Shown: in pieces, positions 1-8,853 of the stretch
Layout of the letters: each line of letters opens with the position of its first letter
How positions within the stretch are numbered: position 1 is the stretch's first letter
NCBI GenBank assembly: GCA_905182405.1
Contig: CAJJBQ010000001.1
Span: 62,001-126,000 of the forward strand
Origin: Akkermansiaceae bacterium
GTDB taxonomy: Bacteria > Verrucomicrobiota > Verrucomicrobiia > Verrucomicrobiales > Akkermansiaceae
Reading direction: 5' to 3'
DNA: 64,000 nucleotides
Position numbers and translations under genes: made by a program
Notes under the pieces: generated by a model
Database searches by the model: none
Told to the model about the DNA's origin: nothing
What the model saw: the letters and a program-made list of their open reading frames with translations, nothing else

Positions 1-71
1 TTGGCAAAGCGCGCCACGAAGGTCTCGTAGCGGACATCATCCGGGCGGGGTTCCAGGGGCATATTACTCAT
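1..71 (-). CDS. N-terminal start of a probable ECF-type sigma factor (partial)
   Basis: Reading leftwards from an ATG at 71 gives 23 codons (MSNMPLEPRPDDVRYETFVA and onwards) that leave the window without a stop. An AGAGAT stretch lies a few bases upstream of the ATG as a possible ribosome site. The motif RYETFV followed by RFA resembles the start of the Rhodopirellula/Verrucomicrobium sigma-70 family, whose members open with a short acidic leader and then YExFVxLF. The divergent neighbour is a secreted LamG protein, a common partner of such sigma factors. The assignment rests on very few residues and is tentative. Confidence 0.45.
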   Translation of the reverse strand, partial: MSNMPLEPRPDDVRYETFVARFA

Positions 72-284
72 CGGTTGATCTCTGATTCAATACTGCCCCA
101 CCTCAAAAAATCTAACTCCCTTAAAAAGAGCGCGTTCACTTCTCCACCTAAAAGACAGTCTTAGTTCAAGGGGTATATTGTTTTTCCTGTCAGAACCACA
201 ATGAGCTAATTCTCCGAGTGACATCTAGTTATCAGCCAATTACCGTCAAACCCCACGATTTTCATCACTAAACCATATTCGTAA

Positions 285-2573
285 ATGAAATCCGCCATCT
301 TCAAACTCCTCCTTCCGCTCGCGGTCGCCACTGCCCTTCCGGCAAGCGCGAAGCTCGCCGCCTGGTATCCCCTCGATGAATCATCCTCATCAGCCGCCAC
401 CGCAGTCGTAGAAAATGTCGCTGCCAATGACGCCGCCATGATCGGTTCCGACCCCACTCCCAACTCCGATTTCAATTTCGTCGAGCGCGGCTATCCCTCC
501 GCCACATTAGCTTTGGGAACGTCCTACCGCTTCGATAAAGGCGGCGCTCTTGACCTTGGGACGAATGCCGCAGTGCAACCCACTGATCAGTTCACCATTT
601 CCTTCTTTACCCAGCTGGGAACTGTCAACGCCTTTGATCGCTACTTCGAGTCACAATCGACCAATACGAACGACCAAGATGGTCTCCGGATCGACACCGG
701 CGGCCAAGGCGACCGCGTGCGCGTCCTCGTGCGCGACAACAGCGGAGTGAACAGCCAGCTCACCCATCCTACCGCTCTCCTCACCGATGGCTCCTGGTAT
801 TTCGTTGCCTTCCGCTACGATTCAGCCAATGCAGATGGAAATGCCTTCCAGATCACCGTCCTCAAGGTCGATGGCTCAACCATCGACGAGGCGGCCATCG
901 CAGCAGCCACCAGCAAGGCGGCTACCATCAACACCGGAGCCATTGGCTTCCCCCATGCCTTTCAAACTCTCATCGGAACGGAGATCCCCGAAGGTCTGGC
1001 AAATGGTTTAAACGGTGCCATCGACGAAGTGGCGTTCTTCGACAACTCGGATGACAACGGAGTCCTGACGGATGCCCAGCTCGCAGCCAATGCGAGCTTC
1101 GGCCCTTCAGGCGTTCAGCTCATCACCGGCTTCTCCACCGATCGACAGAGCGTTTCCCCGGGGAATCCAGCCACCTTCTCTTGGACCATCACCGACCCTT
1201 ACGATACCCTCGTTCTCGACGACGGAAATGGCAACGTCACCGATCTTGCTCCTCTCACCTCTGCCGGATCCGGTAGCACGATGGTTTCTCCCACCGAGAC
1301 CACGACTTACTACTTGAAGGGCACCAACGGAGATGTCGAAAACACCCACGCGATTAAGATTCTCTCCGGCGCTGCTCCTGAGATTAGCACCTTCACCTCA
1401 TCGGCTCCCATCTTGCAGGTAGACGAAAATGTCGTCCTCACTTGGAACGTCATCGGCGCTGACACCATCACTTTGGACCCCGGTGCCACCGATGTTTCTG
1501 CCCTCACGACCACCAATGTCATCCTCACCGGGACGACCACCTTCACGCTCACCGCCACCAACGGTTTTGGTTCCACCACTGCCGATGTCACGGTCACCGC
1601 GATCTCGGGACCACTCCCGAACCACCGCTATATTGCCGCGACCGATGGAAATAGTGAAGCGGCCTGGGCCGATGAGGTCGACATCAAGAACCTCAATGTC
1701 ATCGGTCTCCTACGAAACGCGCCCCTTTTAATCGCAAGCCCCAACACCAACATCGCCGCTGCCTATCAGGCTGAAGGCGGAGACGTGGGTGCAACGGTCG
1801 GGGCATACCAGAATGCCGATGCGACTTTTGAAATCTGGCTCCGGCCCTCCGCCCTTACTGCCGCTCACCAAGTGGTCTTTGAAACCGGCGGCGGACAAAA
1901 CGGCCTCGGCGTTCTCATCACCCAAGATGCCCTGCGCTTCATCGGAAGCGCCAAAAATACCCGCACCCTCGACGTCGTCCTTCCCCTCGATGGAGTGAAT
2001 CTCGATGACTTCATTCAAGTCGTCTTCTCCGTCAGCTCAGACAACGACACCTTCGAGGCCTCAGTTCGTGACACCTACGGAAAAGTCGTCACCGCATCTG
2101 CCACCGCCGACGTTATCTTTGGCGGAAATGGTGCCACTCTCTTCTTCTTTGGCTCGGGTGGAATCGGTGGGAGTAACGTAAACCTCGGTGGACGCACCGA
2201 GGTCCCGGATGCCGAGCCAGCCATCCTCGAAAGCTTCGTCGGCGAGATCGGAATCTTGAACACTTTCAGCCGCCTCCTCACTACAGAGGAGATCACCGCT
2301 GCCTTCGAAGCCGTCGCCACCATCACCAGTCCACCGTCAGGTGGGCCCAATGCGGTCACGGCCATCAGCTACAATGGCGTTTCTGAGATCACTCTGACCT
2401 GGAATTCCAAGTCCGGAGAGAACTACGATGCCGAGTTCTCTCCGGATCTCGAAAACTGGTTCCCGATTGGAGATCCCGTGGAAGCGACTGAAGCCTCCAC
2501 GACCAAGACCTTCAACATCCCAGCGAACCGTCCTCAGTTCTTCCTTCGCATCATCGAAGTCCCCGCCCCATAA
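285..2573 (+). CDS. secreted LamG/Ig-like domain protein
   Basis: A 762-residue exported protein. The first 22 residues form a Sec signal peptide ending ALPASA. Residues about 25-275 resemble a LamG/concanavalin-A-like jellyroll (AWYPLDE at the start, GAIDEVAFFD near the end). Two Ig-like repeats follow at about 280-450, each with the 'FSWTI/LTWNV ... TTTYYLKGTNG/TTFTLTATNG' pattern. A second jellyroll spans about 455-680 (FEIWLRPS, FVGEIGILN). The C-terminal 70 residues carry the 'LTWNSKSGENYDAEFSPDLENW ... FFLRI' module found at the end of many verrucomicrobial secreted proteins. No catalytic motif is visible; a binding or surface role is inferred. A strong hairpin terminator lies 30 bases after the stop. 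Confidence 0.8.
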   Translation: MKSAIFKLLLPLAVATALPASAKLAAWYPLDESSSSAATAVVENVAANDAAMIGSDPTPNSDFNFVERGYPSATLALGTSYRFDKGGALDLGTNAAVQPTDQFTISFFTQLGTVNAFDRYFESQSTNTNDQDGLRIDTGGQGDRVRVLVRDNSGVNSQLTHPTALLTDGSWYFVAFRYDSANADGNAFQITVLKVDGSTIDEAAIAAATSKAATINTGAIGFPHAFQTLIGTEIPEGLANGLNGAIDEVAFFDNSDDNGVLTDAQLAANASFGPSGVQLITGFSTDRQSVSPGNPATFSWTITDPYDTLVLDDGNGNVTDLAPLTSAGSGSTMVSPTETTTYYLKGTNGDVENTHAIKILSGAAPEISTFTSSAPILQVDENVVLTWNVIGADTITLDPGATDVSALTTTNVILTGTTTFTLTATNGFGSTTADVTVTAISGPLPNHRYIAATDGNSEAAWADEVDIKNLNVIGLLRNAPLLIASPNTNIAAAYQAEGGDVGATVGAYQNADATFEIWLRPSALTAAHQVVFETGGGQNGLGVLITQDALRFIGSAKNTRTLDVVLPLDGVNLDDFIQVVFSVSSDNDTFEASVRDTYGKVVTASATADVIFGGNGATLFFFGSGGIGGSNVNLGGRTEVPDAEPAILESFVGEIGILNTFSRLLTTEEITAAFEAVATITSPPSGGPNAVTAISYNGVSEITLTWNSKSGENYDAEFSPDLENWFPIGDPVEATEASTTKTFNIPANRPQFFLRIIEVPAP

Positions 2574-2578
2574 ACCCC

Positions 2579-5500
2579 GTGGCTTCCCCTCCCCTTTTCA
2601 AGAGCACCTTGCTTCGGCAAGGTGCTTCTTTTGCCCTCTGGTCCTGCGCGAGCCTCCTTGCTTCAGCCGCTCCCCAGATCACCGAATTCGTTGCTATCAA
2701 TGCCAGCTCGCTTCCCGATGGCGACGGGAATTCAACCGACTGGATTGAAATCCATAATCCGGAGACGGAAGCCCTCGATCTTTCAGGCTACCTTCTGAGC
2801 GATGACCCGGAACTTCCTGCCAAGTATTCTTTCCCCACCGGGACCAGTATTCCAGGAGGAGAATTTCTCGTCGTCTTTGCCTCCGGAAGACCCGAAGAAA
2901 ATTACACCGACGCAGACGGAAACCTGCACACCACTTTCTCACTCAGCGGAAACGGAGAGTATCTCTCCCTGCGCAATCCTGATGGCACAGTCATCCAGGA
3001 ATTCTCGCCCGGGTATCCCCCGCAATTCGAAGACATCTCCTATGGCATTGGCACCTCCGCACCCGAGATCGACATCCTTGCCGCCGGGGCCACTTCGATC
3101 TGGTTTTCTCCCAGCAGCGACATCGGAAACAGCTGGCAGACACCCGGTTTCGATGACTCCACCTGGAACGCTTCCGAAACCGCGATCGGCTACGGCTCGA
3201 GCTACAATGAACTCATTGGCACCGGCGGAAACACCTCCGGCGCGATGTGGTTTGGAAACCCTTCGGTCTACCTGCGGGTTCCATTCGAAGTAACCACTTC
3301 CCTTTCCTCTCTGACGCTCAGAATACGTTACGAAGATGGCTTCGTCGCCTATCTTAATGGCGTCCGCGTCGCATCCTCGAATGCTCCAGACGAAGCGACA
3401 CTCACCCATGATTCTACCGCCACTGCCATCCATCCGAATGGGGAAGCGCTCGTTGCGGAAACATTTTCCCTCTCCACCGCCTCTCTTGTTTCAGGCACCA
3501 ACGTTCTTGCCATCCACGGCTTAAATCTCTCCAGCGCAGGTGCCGACTCGTCGGAGTTCCTGGCCCTTCCCGAACTCAGTGGAAGCGAAAACGGAGGCCA
3601 ATTAAGCTACGGCTATTTCACCGAACCGTCTCCGGGAGTGGCAAACGGCCCCATTCCTCTGATCGACTTTGTAAAAGACACCACCTTTTCCCACGATCGT
3701 GGCTACTACAGCGCGCCCTTCAACCTCTCCATTTCTACCATGACTGGCGGAGCAACCATCATTTACACCACCGATGGCACCGAACCCTCGGAAGGAAACG
3801 GCACCATTTACACGGGCCCGATCACCATCAATTCCACCACCGCGCTCCGGGCCGTCGCAATCAAGACCGGCTTTCAACCGACCAACATCGACACGCAGAC
3901 TTATCTCTTCGTCGACGACATCGTCCGCCAAACCAGACCCTCCGATTATCCCACCACCTGGGGCGGAGGACGCGCAGACTACGACATGGATCCTGACATC
4001 GTCGATGACGCCGCATATGCTGACAAATTCGATGCAGCCTTCGCCGCGCTACCCACACTCTCGCTCGTCTTCGATCCAGACTCTTTTTTCGATTCTTCCA
4101 CCGGCATTTACCAAAACCCCTCCCGGGAAGGAATCGCTTGGGAGCGGCCAACCTCTGCTGAGCTCATCCTCGCCGACGGCTCTGAATCTGGTTTCCAAAT
4201 CGATGCCGGAGTCCGCGTCCAAGGAGGCTCTTCCCGCAGCACGGACACGCCCAAGCACTCCCTCTCGCTCCGCTTTCGCTCTGCTTACGGTGCGGGAAAA
4301 TTGCGCTATCCGCTTTTCAAAAACACCCCCGTGGGAGAAACCGCCATCGGGGAATTCGATGCTCTCCAACTCCGCCCGGAATACAACTTTGGCTGGATGC
4401 ACCGTCACTGGTATCAGTGCGATCACGCCCTCTATGGACGCGACCAATGGGCCAGCGACCTTTTCCTCAAGATGGGTCAAAATGGTTCCCATGGCCGCTG
4501 GACCCACCTCTTCCTTAATGGAATCTACTGGGGCCTCTACGACCTTCACGAACGGCCGGATGCCGATCACATGGCAAATTACTTTGGCGGAAGTGATGAC
4601 GACTACGACACGGTAAATTCTTCCGTCGCTACCAATGGCAACCTCACGGCCTTCAACCAAATGATGAATATCGCCTACGGAAACATCGCAAGTTCCGGAA
4701 GCTACGCCGCCATCCAGCAGTATCTCGATCTCGATGCCTTCATCGATTACATGGTCCTCAATGCCTACATCGGAAACCGCGACTGGGATGGCCACAACTG
4801 GCGTGCCGCCCGCAAACGCGAACCCGGCGCGCCCTATCTCTTCTTCCCTTGGGATTCCGAGTTCGCGGTGACCAATGTGGGGGGCGGTTCCTTCCCGAAT
4901 CCACCCGATTTCTTCAGCACGAGTCTCGCAACCAACGTTCTAGGCAAGAACGGCAACCGTCGACCCACCGGACTTCAACGTCGCCTGGCTCTCAACGTGG
5001 AATATCGCCTCCGCTACGCCGACCGCGTGCGCGCTCACTTTTTCAATGGCGGCCCGATGAGCCCCGCTGTCTCCGGGGAAACCTGGACCACGCGCGCCAC
5101 TCCGATGAACGATGCCCTCGTCGCTGAATCCGCGCGATGGGGAGACTTCCGCCGCGATGTCAGCTCCGGCCGCTGGACTTCCAGCCAGTTCGATCTCTAC
5201 ACGCGAGACGATCACTACACCCCTACGAACGACTGGCTCATCGGAACCTACATTCCCCAGCGGACCAATATCGTTCTTACACAGATGCGCTCGGCCAATC
5301 TTTACCCGGACACCGACGCACCGGACTTCTCCCAACACGGTGGTAGCATTGCCTTGGGATCGAACATTACCGTCACCGGTCCAACCACCATACATTACAC
5401 CACTGATGGTTCCGACCCTCGTCTCACCGGCGGAAACATCAATCCATCTGCCGCTACGATTGCCTCCGGAGGAACTCTCTCCATCACTCAATCGCTCAAT

Positions 5501-6331
5501 CTTCAGGCCCGCTCCCGTGCAGGCAACGGAGAGTGGTCCGCCCTCACGCAGGCAAACTTCACCGTCGGCGCAAGTGACCTCGTCATCAGCGAGATCATGT
5601 ATCAACCCGCCCACTTAGAGCCCCTCGCCGAGTTTTTGGAAATCACCAATACCGGAGCCGCCAACGTAGCCCTGACCGGACTTCGTTTCACCAATGGCGT
5701 CACCTTCGACTTCGACCTTAATTCGTCGCTCGCAAGCCTCGCCCCCGGTGGTCATTTACTCGTCGTGCGCGACCTCGTCGCCTTCCAGAGCGTCTACGGA
5801 AATACTCACAACGCCATCATTGCTGGCTCATTCCAAAAGGACACTGGCCTTTCTGACAAGGGCGAGCGGCTCACGCTTTCCGACGCAAACGGTGTCGTGA
5901 TCTTCACTGTGCGCTACGATGACGAAGACGACTGGCCGGAAGAACCCAATGGCGATGGACAATCCCTCGTCTACGCCGGAGGAAACTCCGGGTCCGCCCA
6001 CAGCTGGCGCCCTTCTTCCGCAATCAATGGCAACCCGGGCAACTCCGACTCCACCCCCTTCACCGGCGGATCGCTTCTCGCTTACGCCCTCGCTGGCGAG
6101 CCTACTTTGATTCCCACCGTGCTCGGATCGACCTTTAACTACGTCACGAACCTCACCGCTGATAACGCCCTTATCCAAGTGCAACAATCGTCCGATCTCG
6201 AAACTTGGAAAGACGTCGACCTCACTACTCAGACTCAGGTTCTCAATGCCCTAGCCGGCACCCGCACCTTCACCGTCACCCTGCCGCAGGGAACAACAGG
6301 CTTCGCCCGGGTGACTGTGGTCCAACGATGA
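2579..6331 (+). CDS. lamin-tail / CotH / chitobiase-C-like surface protein
   Basis: A very large exported protein of 1250 residues. Order of domains: signal-like segment (to about residue 32), lamin-tail domain (about 33-125, with DWIEIHNP and LSGYLLSDD), a galactose-binding-like region, a chitobiase/FN3-like HYTTDG module (about 390-440), a CotH kinase-like domain (about 490-800, with RVQGGSSR, WGLYDLHERPD and FFPWDSEF), a second TTDGSDPR module, a second lamin-tail domain (about 990-1110) and the usual C-terminal module. CotH homologues are atypical protein kinases, but I cannot show activity here. The start is uncertain: GTG at 2579 is only 5 bases after the previous stop, and a perfect terminator hairpin lies inside the first 18 codons. 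TTG at 2609 is an alternative. Confidence 0.8.
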   Translation: MASPPLFKSTLLRQGASFALWSCASLLASAAPQITEFVAINASSLPDGDGNSTDWIEIHNPETEALDLSGYLLSDDPELPAKYSFPTGTSIPGGEFLVVFASGRPEENYTDADGNLHTTFSLSGNGEYLSLRNPDGTVIQEFSPGYPPQFEDISYGIGTSAPEIDILAAGATSIWFSPSSDIGNSWQTPGFDDSTWNASETAIGYGSSYNELIGTGGNTSGAMWFGNPSVYLRVPFEVTTSLSSLTLRIRYEDGFVAYLNGVRVASSNAPDEATLTHDSTATAIHPNGEALVAETFSLSTASLVSGTNVLAIHGLNLSSAGADSSEFLALPELSGSENGGQLSYGYFTEPSPGVANGPIPLIDFVKDTTFSHDRGYYSAPFNLSISTMTGGATIIYTTDGTEPSEGNGTIYTGPITINSTTALRAVAIKTGFQPTNIDTQTYLFVDDIVRQTRPSDYPTTWGGGRADYDMDPDIVDDAAYADKFDAAFAALPTLSLVFDPDSFFDSSTGIYQNPSREGIAWERPTSAELILADGSESGFQIDAGVRVQGGSSRSTDTPKHSLSLRFRSAYGAGKLRYPLFKNTPVGETAIGEFDALQLRPEYNFGWMHRHWYQCDHALYGRDQWASDLFLKMGQNGSHGRWTHLFLNGIYWGLYDLHERPDADHMANYFGGSDDDYDTVNSSVATNGNLTAFNQMMNIAYGNIASSGSYAAIQQYLDLDAFIDYMVLNAYIGNRDWDGHNWRAARKREPGAPYLFFPWDSEFAVTNVGGGSFPNPPDFFSTSLATNVLGKNGNRRPTGLQRRLALNVEYRLRYADRVRAHFFNGGPMSPAVSGETWTTRATPMNDALVAESARWGDFRRDVSSGRWTSSQFDLYTRDDHYTPTNDWLIGTYIPQRTNIVLTQMRSANLYPDTDAPDFSQHGGSIALGSNITVTGPTTIHYTTDGSDPRLTGGNINPSAATIASGGTLSITQSLNLQARSRAGNGEWSALTQANFTVGASDLVISEIMYQPAHLEPLAEFLEITNTGAANVALTGLRFTNGVTFDFDLNSSLASLAPGGHLLVVRDLVAFQSVYGNTHNAIIAGSFQKDTGLSDKGERLTLSDANGVVIFTVRYDDEDDWPEEPNGDGQSLVYAGGNSGSAHSWRPSSAINGNPGNSDSTPFTGGSLLAYALAGEPTLIPTVLGSTFNYVTNLTADNALIQVQQSSDLETWKDVDLTTQTQVLNALAGTRTFTVTLPQGTTGFARVTVVQR
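2603..2632 (+). terminator. rho-independent terminator or attenuator
   Basis: A perfect 10-bp stem (AGCACCTTGC / GCAAGGTGCT) with a TTCG tetraloop is followed by TCTTTT. It lies 30 bases after the stop of the LamG gene and inside the 5' end of the CotH-family ORF as called from 2579. Confidence 0.8.
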
Positions 6332-8339
6332 GAAAACTAGGAGGGCGATCAAGCCGTGCAAGACGGACTGAAATGATGCCCCTCTTTTTTCGTCCCCACG
6401 GCTTACTGTAAGAATTCGTAGAGGTGGAAGTCGTTGCGGGCCTTCCTGGAGGTGTCGCGACAAAGCTTGCGGTATAGCTCTGTCCGGAGACGAAGCTGCT
6501 ATCATTAAATGAGATCGTCGCGGTGCCTCCTGCCGGTCCATTGACGGCCCAGGCAACGACTGTTCCAGTGACATTCCCCACCCTAACATTAGAGGCGAGG
6601 TTCGCCATGGGCGGGCCATCTGCGAAGCTGAAGACGAAGCCTGCTGCCGGGGATCCGGTGCCGGGAGGTTCGCCACCACCACCGCCGCCTGGACCACCGC
6701 CGCCTGGACCACCGCCGCCTGGACCACCGCCGCCTGGACCTCCACCGCCTGGACCTCCGGGTCCACCTGCTGTGGTGCTAAATTCGGTGGTGTCGTAGGT
6801 GGCGAGGCCGGTTTGCTCAATGCGGTAGAAATTTTTCGACCGGCCCGACTCGATGACAGCAAACGCACCTGAAGTAGCGGTGAGGGAAATGGCATCGACG
6901 GTCCAACTTTCGAGATCGGTGCTGGTATCGAGCTCGTATTGCCCACCTTCCATGCCGTTCCAGACGATGGTGACTTCGTCATTCTCTTGATCGATAGTGG
7001 CTCCACGCAAGGCAAGAGGGATGGTGGTCGCTCCGCCAAAGACTTCGGTCACGGTCTCAGCGATCTCGGTCACGCCGGAAGCGACAGTGGCATCGCCGAA
7101 GTAGTTGTAAGCGAGATTGTAGGGATAAGCGGGAGTACCGTCTTCCTCCACGGAGGTGAAATAGGCCCAGGCTCCACCGGGAAACTCAGGGGTGACGCAG
7201 TAGCGGACATTCTGCTCGTTGAGATCAAAATCGACCCCTTGGGTCAAGCCAAGGTGACCTCTATAGGCATAATCCTCCATGTAGTGACCTAGGACGAAAG
7301 TGGTGGAAACAGCGGGCCCGTAAAACTGCGCGGTGATCGCGGTGGAAGTACGAAAACCCTCGGAAACTACCCACTGGGGCAAGGTGGCGCGACCAGTCGC
7401 GGCGAGGTCGGTAGAGCCATTCGAGCCATCGCGCTCCTGGTAACCGGAGACCATGAGGCGGACGTCGCTGGTGGCATCAGTAGGGTCGCCATAGCCGTAT
7501 GGGCCATACATCGGGAGACCGTCATTGGCCCAAGCGATGATCGGGCTGTGCTGGCCGTTGAAATTTTCAGTGTAGGGGCTCACACCGTCGATGCCTGTAT
7601 AGACGACGCTGGAATCGTAATCGACCGAATCGCCGAGGGTGTGGCGCAACGCCACGGGGCTGGCGTGGTAGTGGAATGCCTCCATCGCCTGGTGGGCATT
7701 TCCAGCATCGAAGGTGACGCCTTCATTGATAAATGCATCGCGATTCCAGTAGCCATCTCCTCGGTTTTGGTTCGTCGGTTCTTGGTCGCCTCCTGCCGAG
7801 GTGTCATATGAAAAGGTGTCGCTGGTGTTGAAAAGGGGAACGCCATCAACAAAGAGGCCGCAAGTTCCGACATTCGAGGGAATCCGCGTGGAGGGAGCGT
7901 AGTTCTCCGGGTAGTCTGTCACGAAAGGGAAGCGGTAGAGGATAGCGGCATTTCCGGGGAAGGAAGGAAAAGCCGAGGTCTTTTCGCCATTAATAAACCA
8001 CGGGCCCATGGTGTTCGTTGCGAGCCCAGTGGCCTTGATATAAACGTAATCACCCGAGTAAGAAATGCCCTGCACTCCGGCATAGACGGGGAGGGGCTGG
8101 TCTCCGACGGTTACGCCCTCGTAATCTGCCGAATCCCAAGTGGTGAGTGAGGAGATCGCTCCGCCACCACGCTCGAGGGCTTCATCTTCCTGAGTGGCAA
8201 AAATGCGGGCGTAGCTACCTGAGTCGGCTGTGTGCCAAGATGAGAGGAGGGGCTCGGCGGTGGCAGAGGAAGTCACAAGGGCCAAGAGAGCGAGCTGGCA
8301 GGCGATGATCGGGGAGAAGGATCGTTTGTTCATAAGCAT
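6276..8339 (-). CDS. YHYH-domain secreted protein with Gly/Pro-rich linker
   Basis: An exported protein of up to 687 residues. A signal peptide ends near SSATAEP. Residues about 30-430 match the YHYH-type domain: long stretches on 'NGVPLFNTSDTFSYD', then 'FHYHASPVALRH' and 'WANDGLPMYGPYGY'. A module 'EVTIVWNGMEGGQYELDTSTDLESW' follows, then a GGPGGGG linker encoded by a 15-bp tandem repeat, then a further beta-rich domain. The function of YHYH proteins is unknown. The last 40 residues (from about KPWGRKKRG) look unlike coding sequence and overlap the convergent CotH gene by 56 bases. A frameshift near 6410, where another frame stops at TAA, would give a more natural end. Confidence 0.75.
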   Translation of the reverse strand: MLMNKRSFSPIIACQLALLALVTSSATAEPLLSSWHTADSGSYARIFATQEDEALERGGGAISSLTTWDSADYEGVTVGDQPLPVYAGVQGISYSGDYVYIKATGLATNTMGPWFINGEKTSAFPSFPGNAAILYRFPFVTDYPENYAPSTRIPSNVGTCGLFVDGVPLFNTSDTFSYDTSAGGDQEPTNQNRGDGYWNRDAFINEGVTFDAGNAHQAMEAFHYHASPVALRHTLGDSVDYDSSVVYTGIDGVSPYTENFNGQHSPIIAWANDGLPMYGPYGYGDPTDATSDVRLMVSGYQERDGSNGSTDLAATGRATLPQWVVSEGFRTSTAITAQFYGPAVSTTFVLGHYMEDYAYRGHLGLTQGVDFDLNEQNVRYCVTPEFPGGAWAYFTSVEEDGTPAYPYNLAYNYFGDATVASGVTEIAETVTEVFGGATTIPLALRGATIDQENDEVTIVWNGMEGGQYELDTSTDLESWTVDAISLTATSGAFAVIESGRSKNFYRIEQTGLATYDTTEFSTTAGGPGGPGGGGPGGGGPGGGGPGGGGPGGGGGGEPPGTGSPAAGFVFSFADGPPMANLASNVRVGNVTGTVVAWAVNGPAGGTATISFNDSSFVSGQSYTASFVATPPGRPATTSTSTNSYSKPWGRKKRGIISVRLARLDRPPSFLIVGPQSPGRSLLFPAAG
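6681..6755. repeat. 15-bp tandem repeat encoding GGPGG linker
   Basis: Five tandem copies of a 15-base unit (accgccgcctggacc on the plus strand, the last copy with two changes) lie inside the YHYH gene and encode GGPGG on the minus strand. Such repeats often vary in copy number between strains. Confidence 0.9.
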
Positions 8340-8509
8340 GGGATAAAAGATCTATGCCAATCGTGAACTGAGTGTGTGGAGAACAGGTGAGATTTGTAAA
8401 GACTTGGTAAAGGGCCACCACGTCTGGGTTCGATTGGTCGGTAACGGCATGAGCGGATTGGCGCTCAGCGAGGAGATGAGAAGCGATCCCAAAGGCACTC
8501 CCAGAAGTC

Positions 8510-8710
8510 TTATTGCGCGATTGTCCATCGGAGATTCTTGAAGGTAGGCTTGGCGCCCTTCCAAGGTCCGCCGAGAGAGTGCATCTTCTTACGATCCTTG
8601 CCACGGAGGGATTCCTTGAAACCGAGCTTCAGGGCCATGGCCTTGGACCAGTCGAGGGATTCCTCGCTGGCGGAGTTTTGGAAGTCACTTGCAGCAAGCG
8701 AAATGCTCTG
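8510..8710 (-). pseudogene. 3' remnant of an unidentified gene
   Basis: Between a TAG at about 8711 and a TAA at 8510-8512 the minus strand reads SISLAASDFQNSASEESLDW, then SKAMALKLGFKES, RGKDRKKMHSLGGPWKGAKP and TFKNLRWTIAQ. Composition and third-position bias look like the C-terminus of a real protein, yet there is no start except an internal ATG at about 8640 (43 codons) and no ribosome site. I do not recognise the family. The likely explanation is a truncated gene; a short real gene from the internal ATG is the alternative. The rest of the 8340-8853 gap holds nothing I recognise beyond upstream sequence for the flanking divergent genes. Confidence 0.4.
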
Positions 8711-8853
8711 CTACCGCGCGCCGCCTTATTTCTCTATCCTGTATTTACAGGGATGCCGATGAGATCAAGGAGCCGCCAAACTCTTCTTCACCAATGCCCT
8801 CTCTATATCGCAGGAGACCTGTAAGAATCAGTAAAAAGTGACGTTCTATCCTA

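Noticed and set aside
6681..6755. Regular repeats that could suggest a CRISPR array
   Set aside because: Tandem 15-bp units with no spacers, in frame within the YHYH gene and encoding a Gly/Pro linker.
8513..8824. 103-codon plus-strand frame in the gap before DUF1592
   Set aside because: The opposite strand in the same place carries a far more protein-like reading; this frame has no recognisable features.
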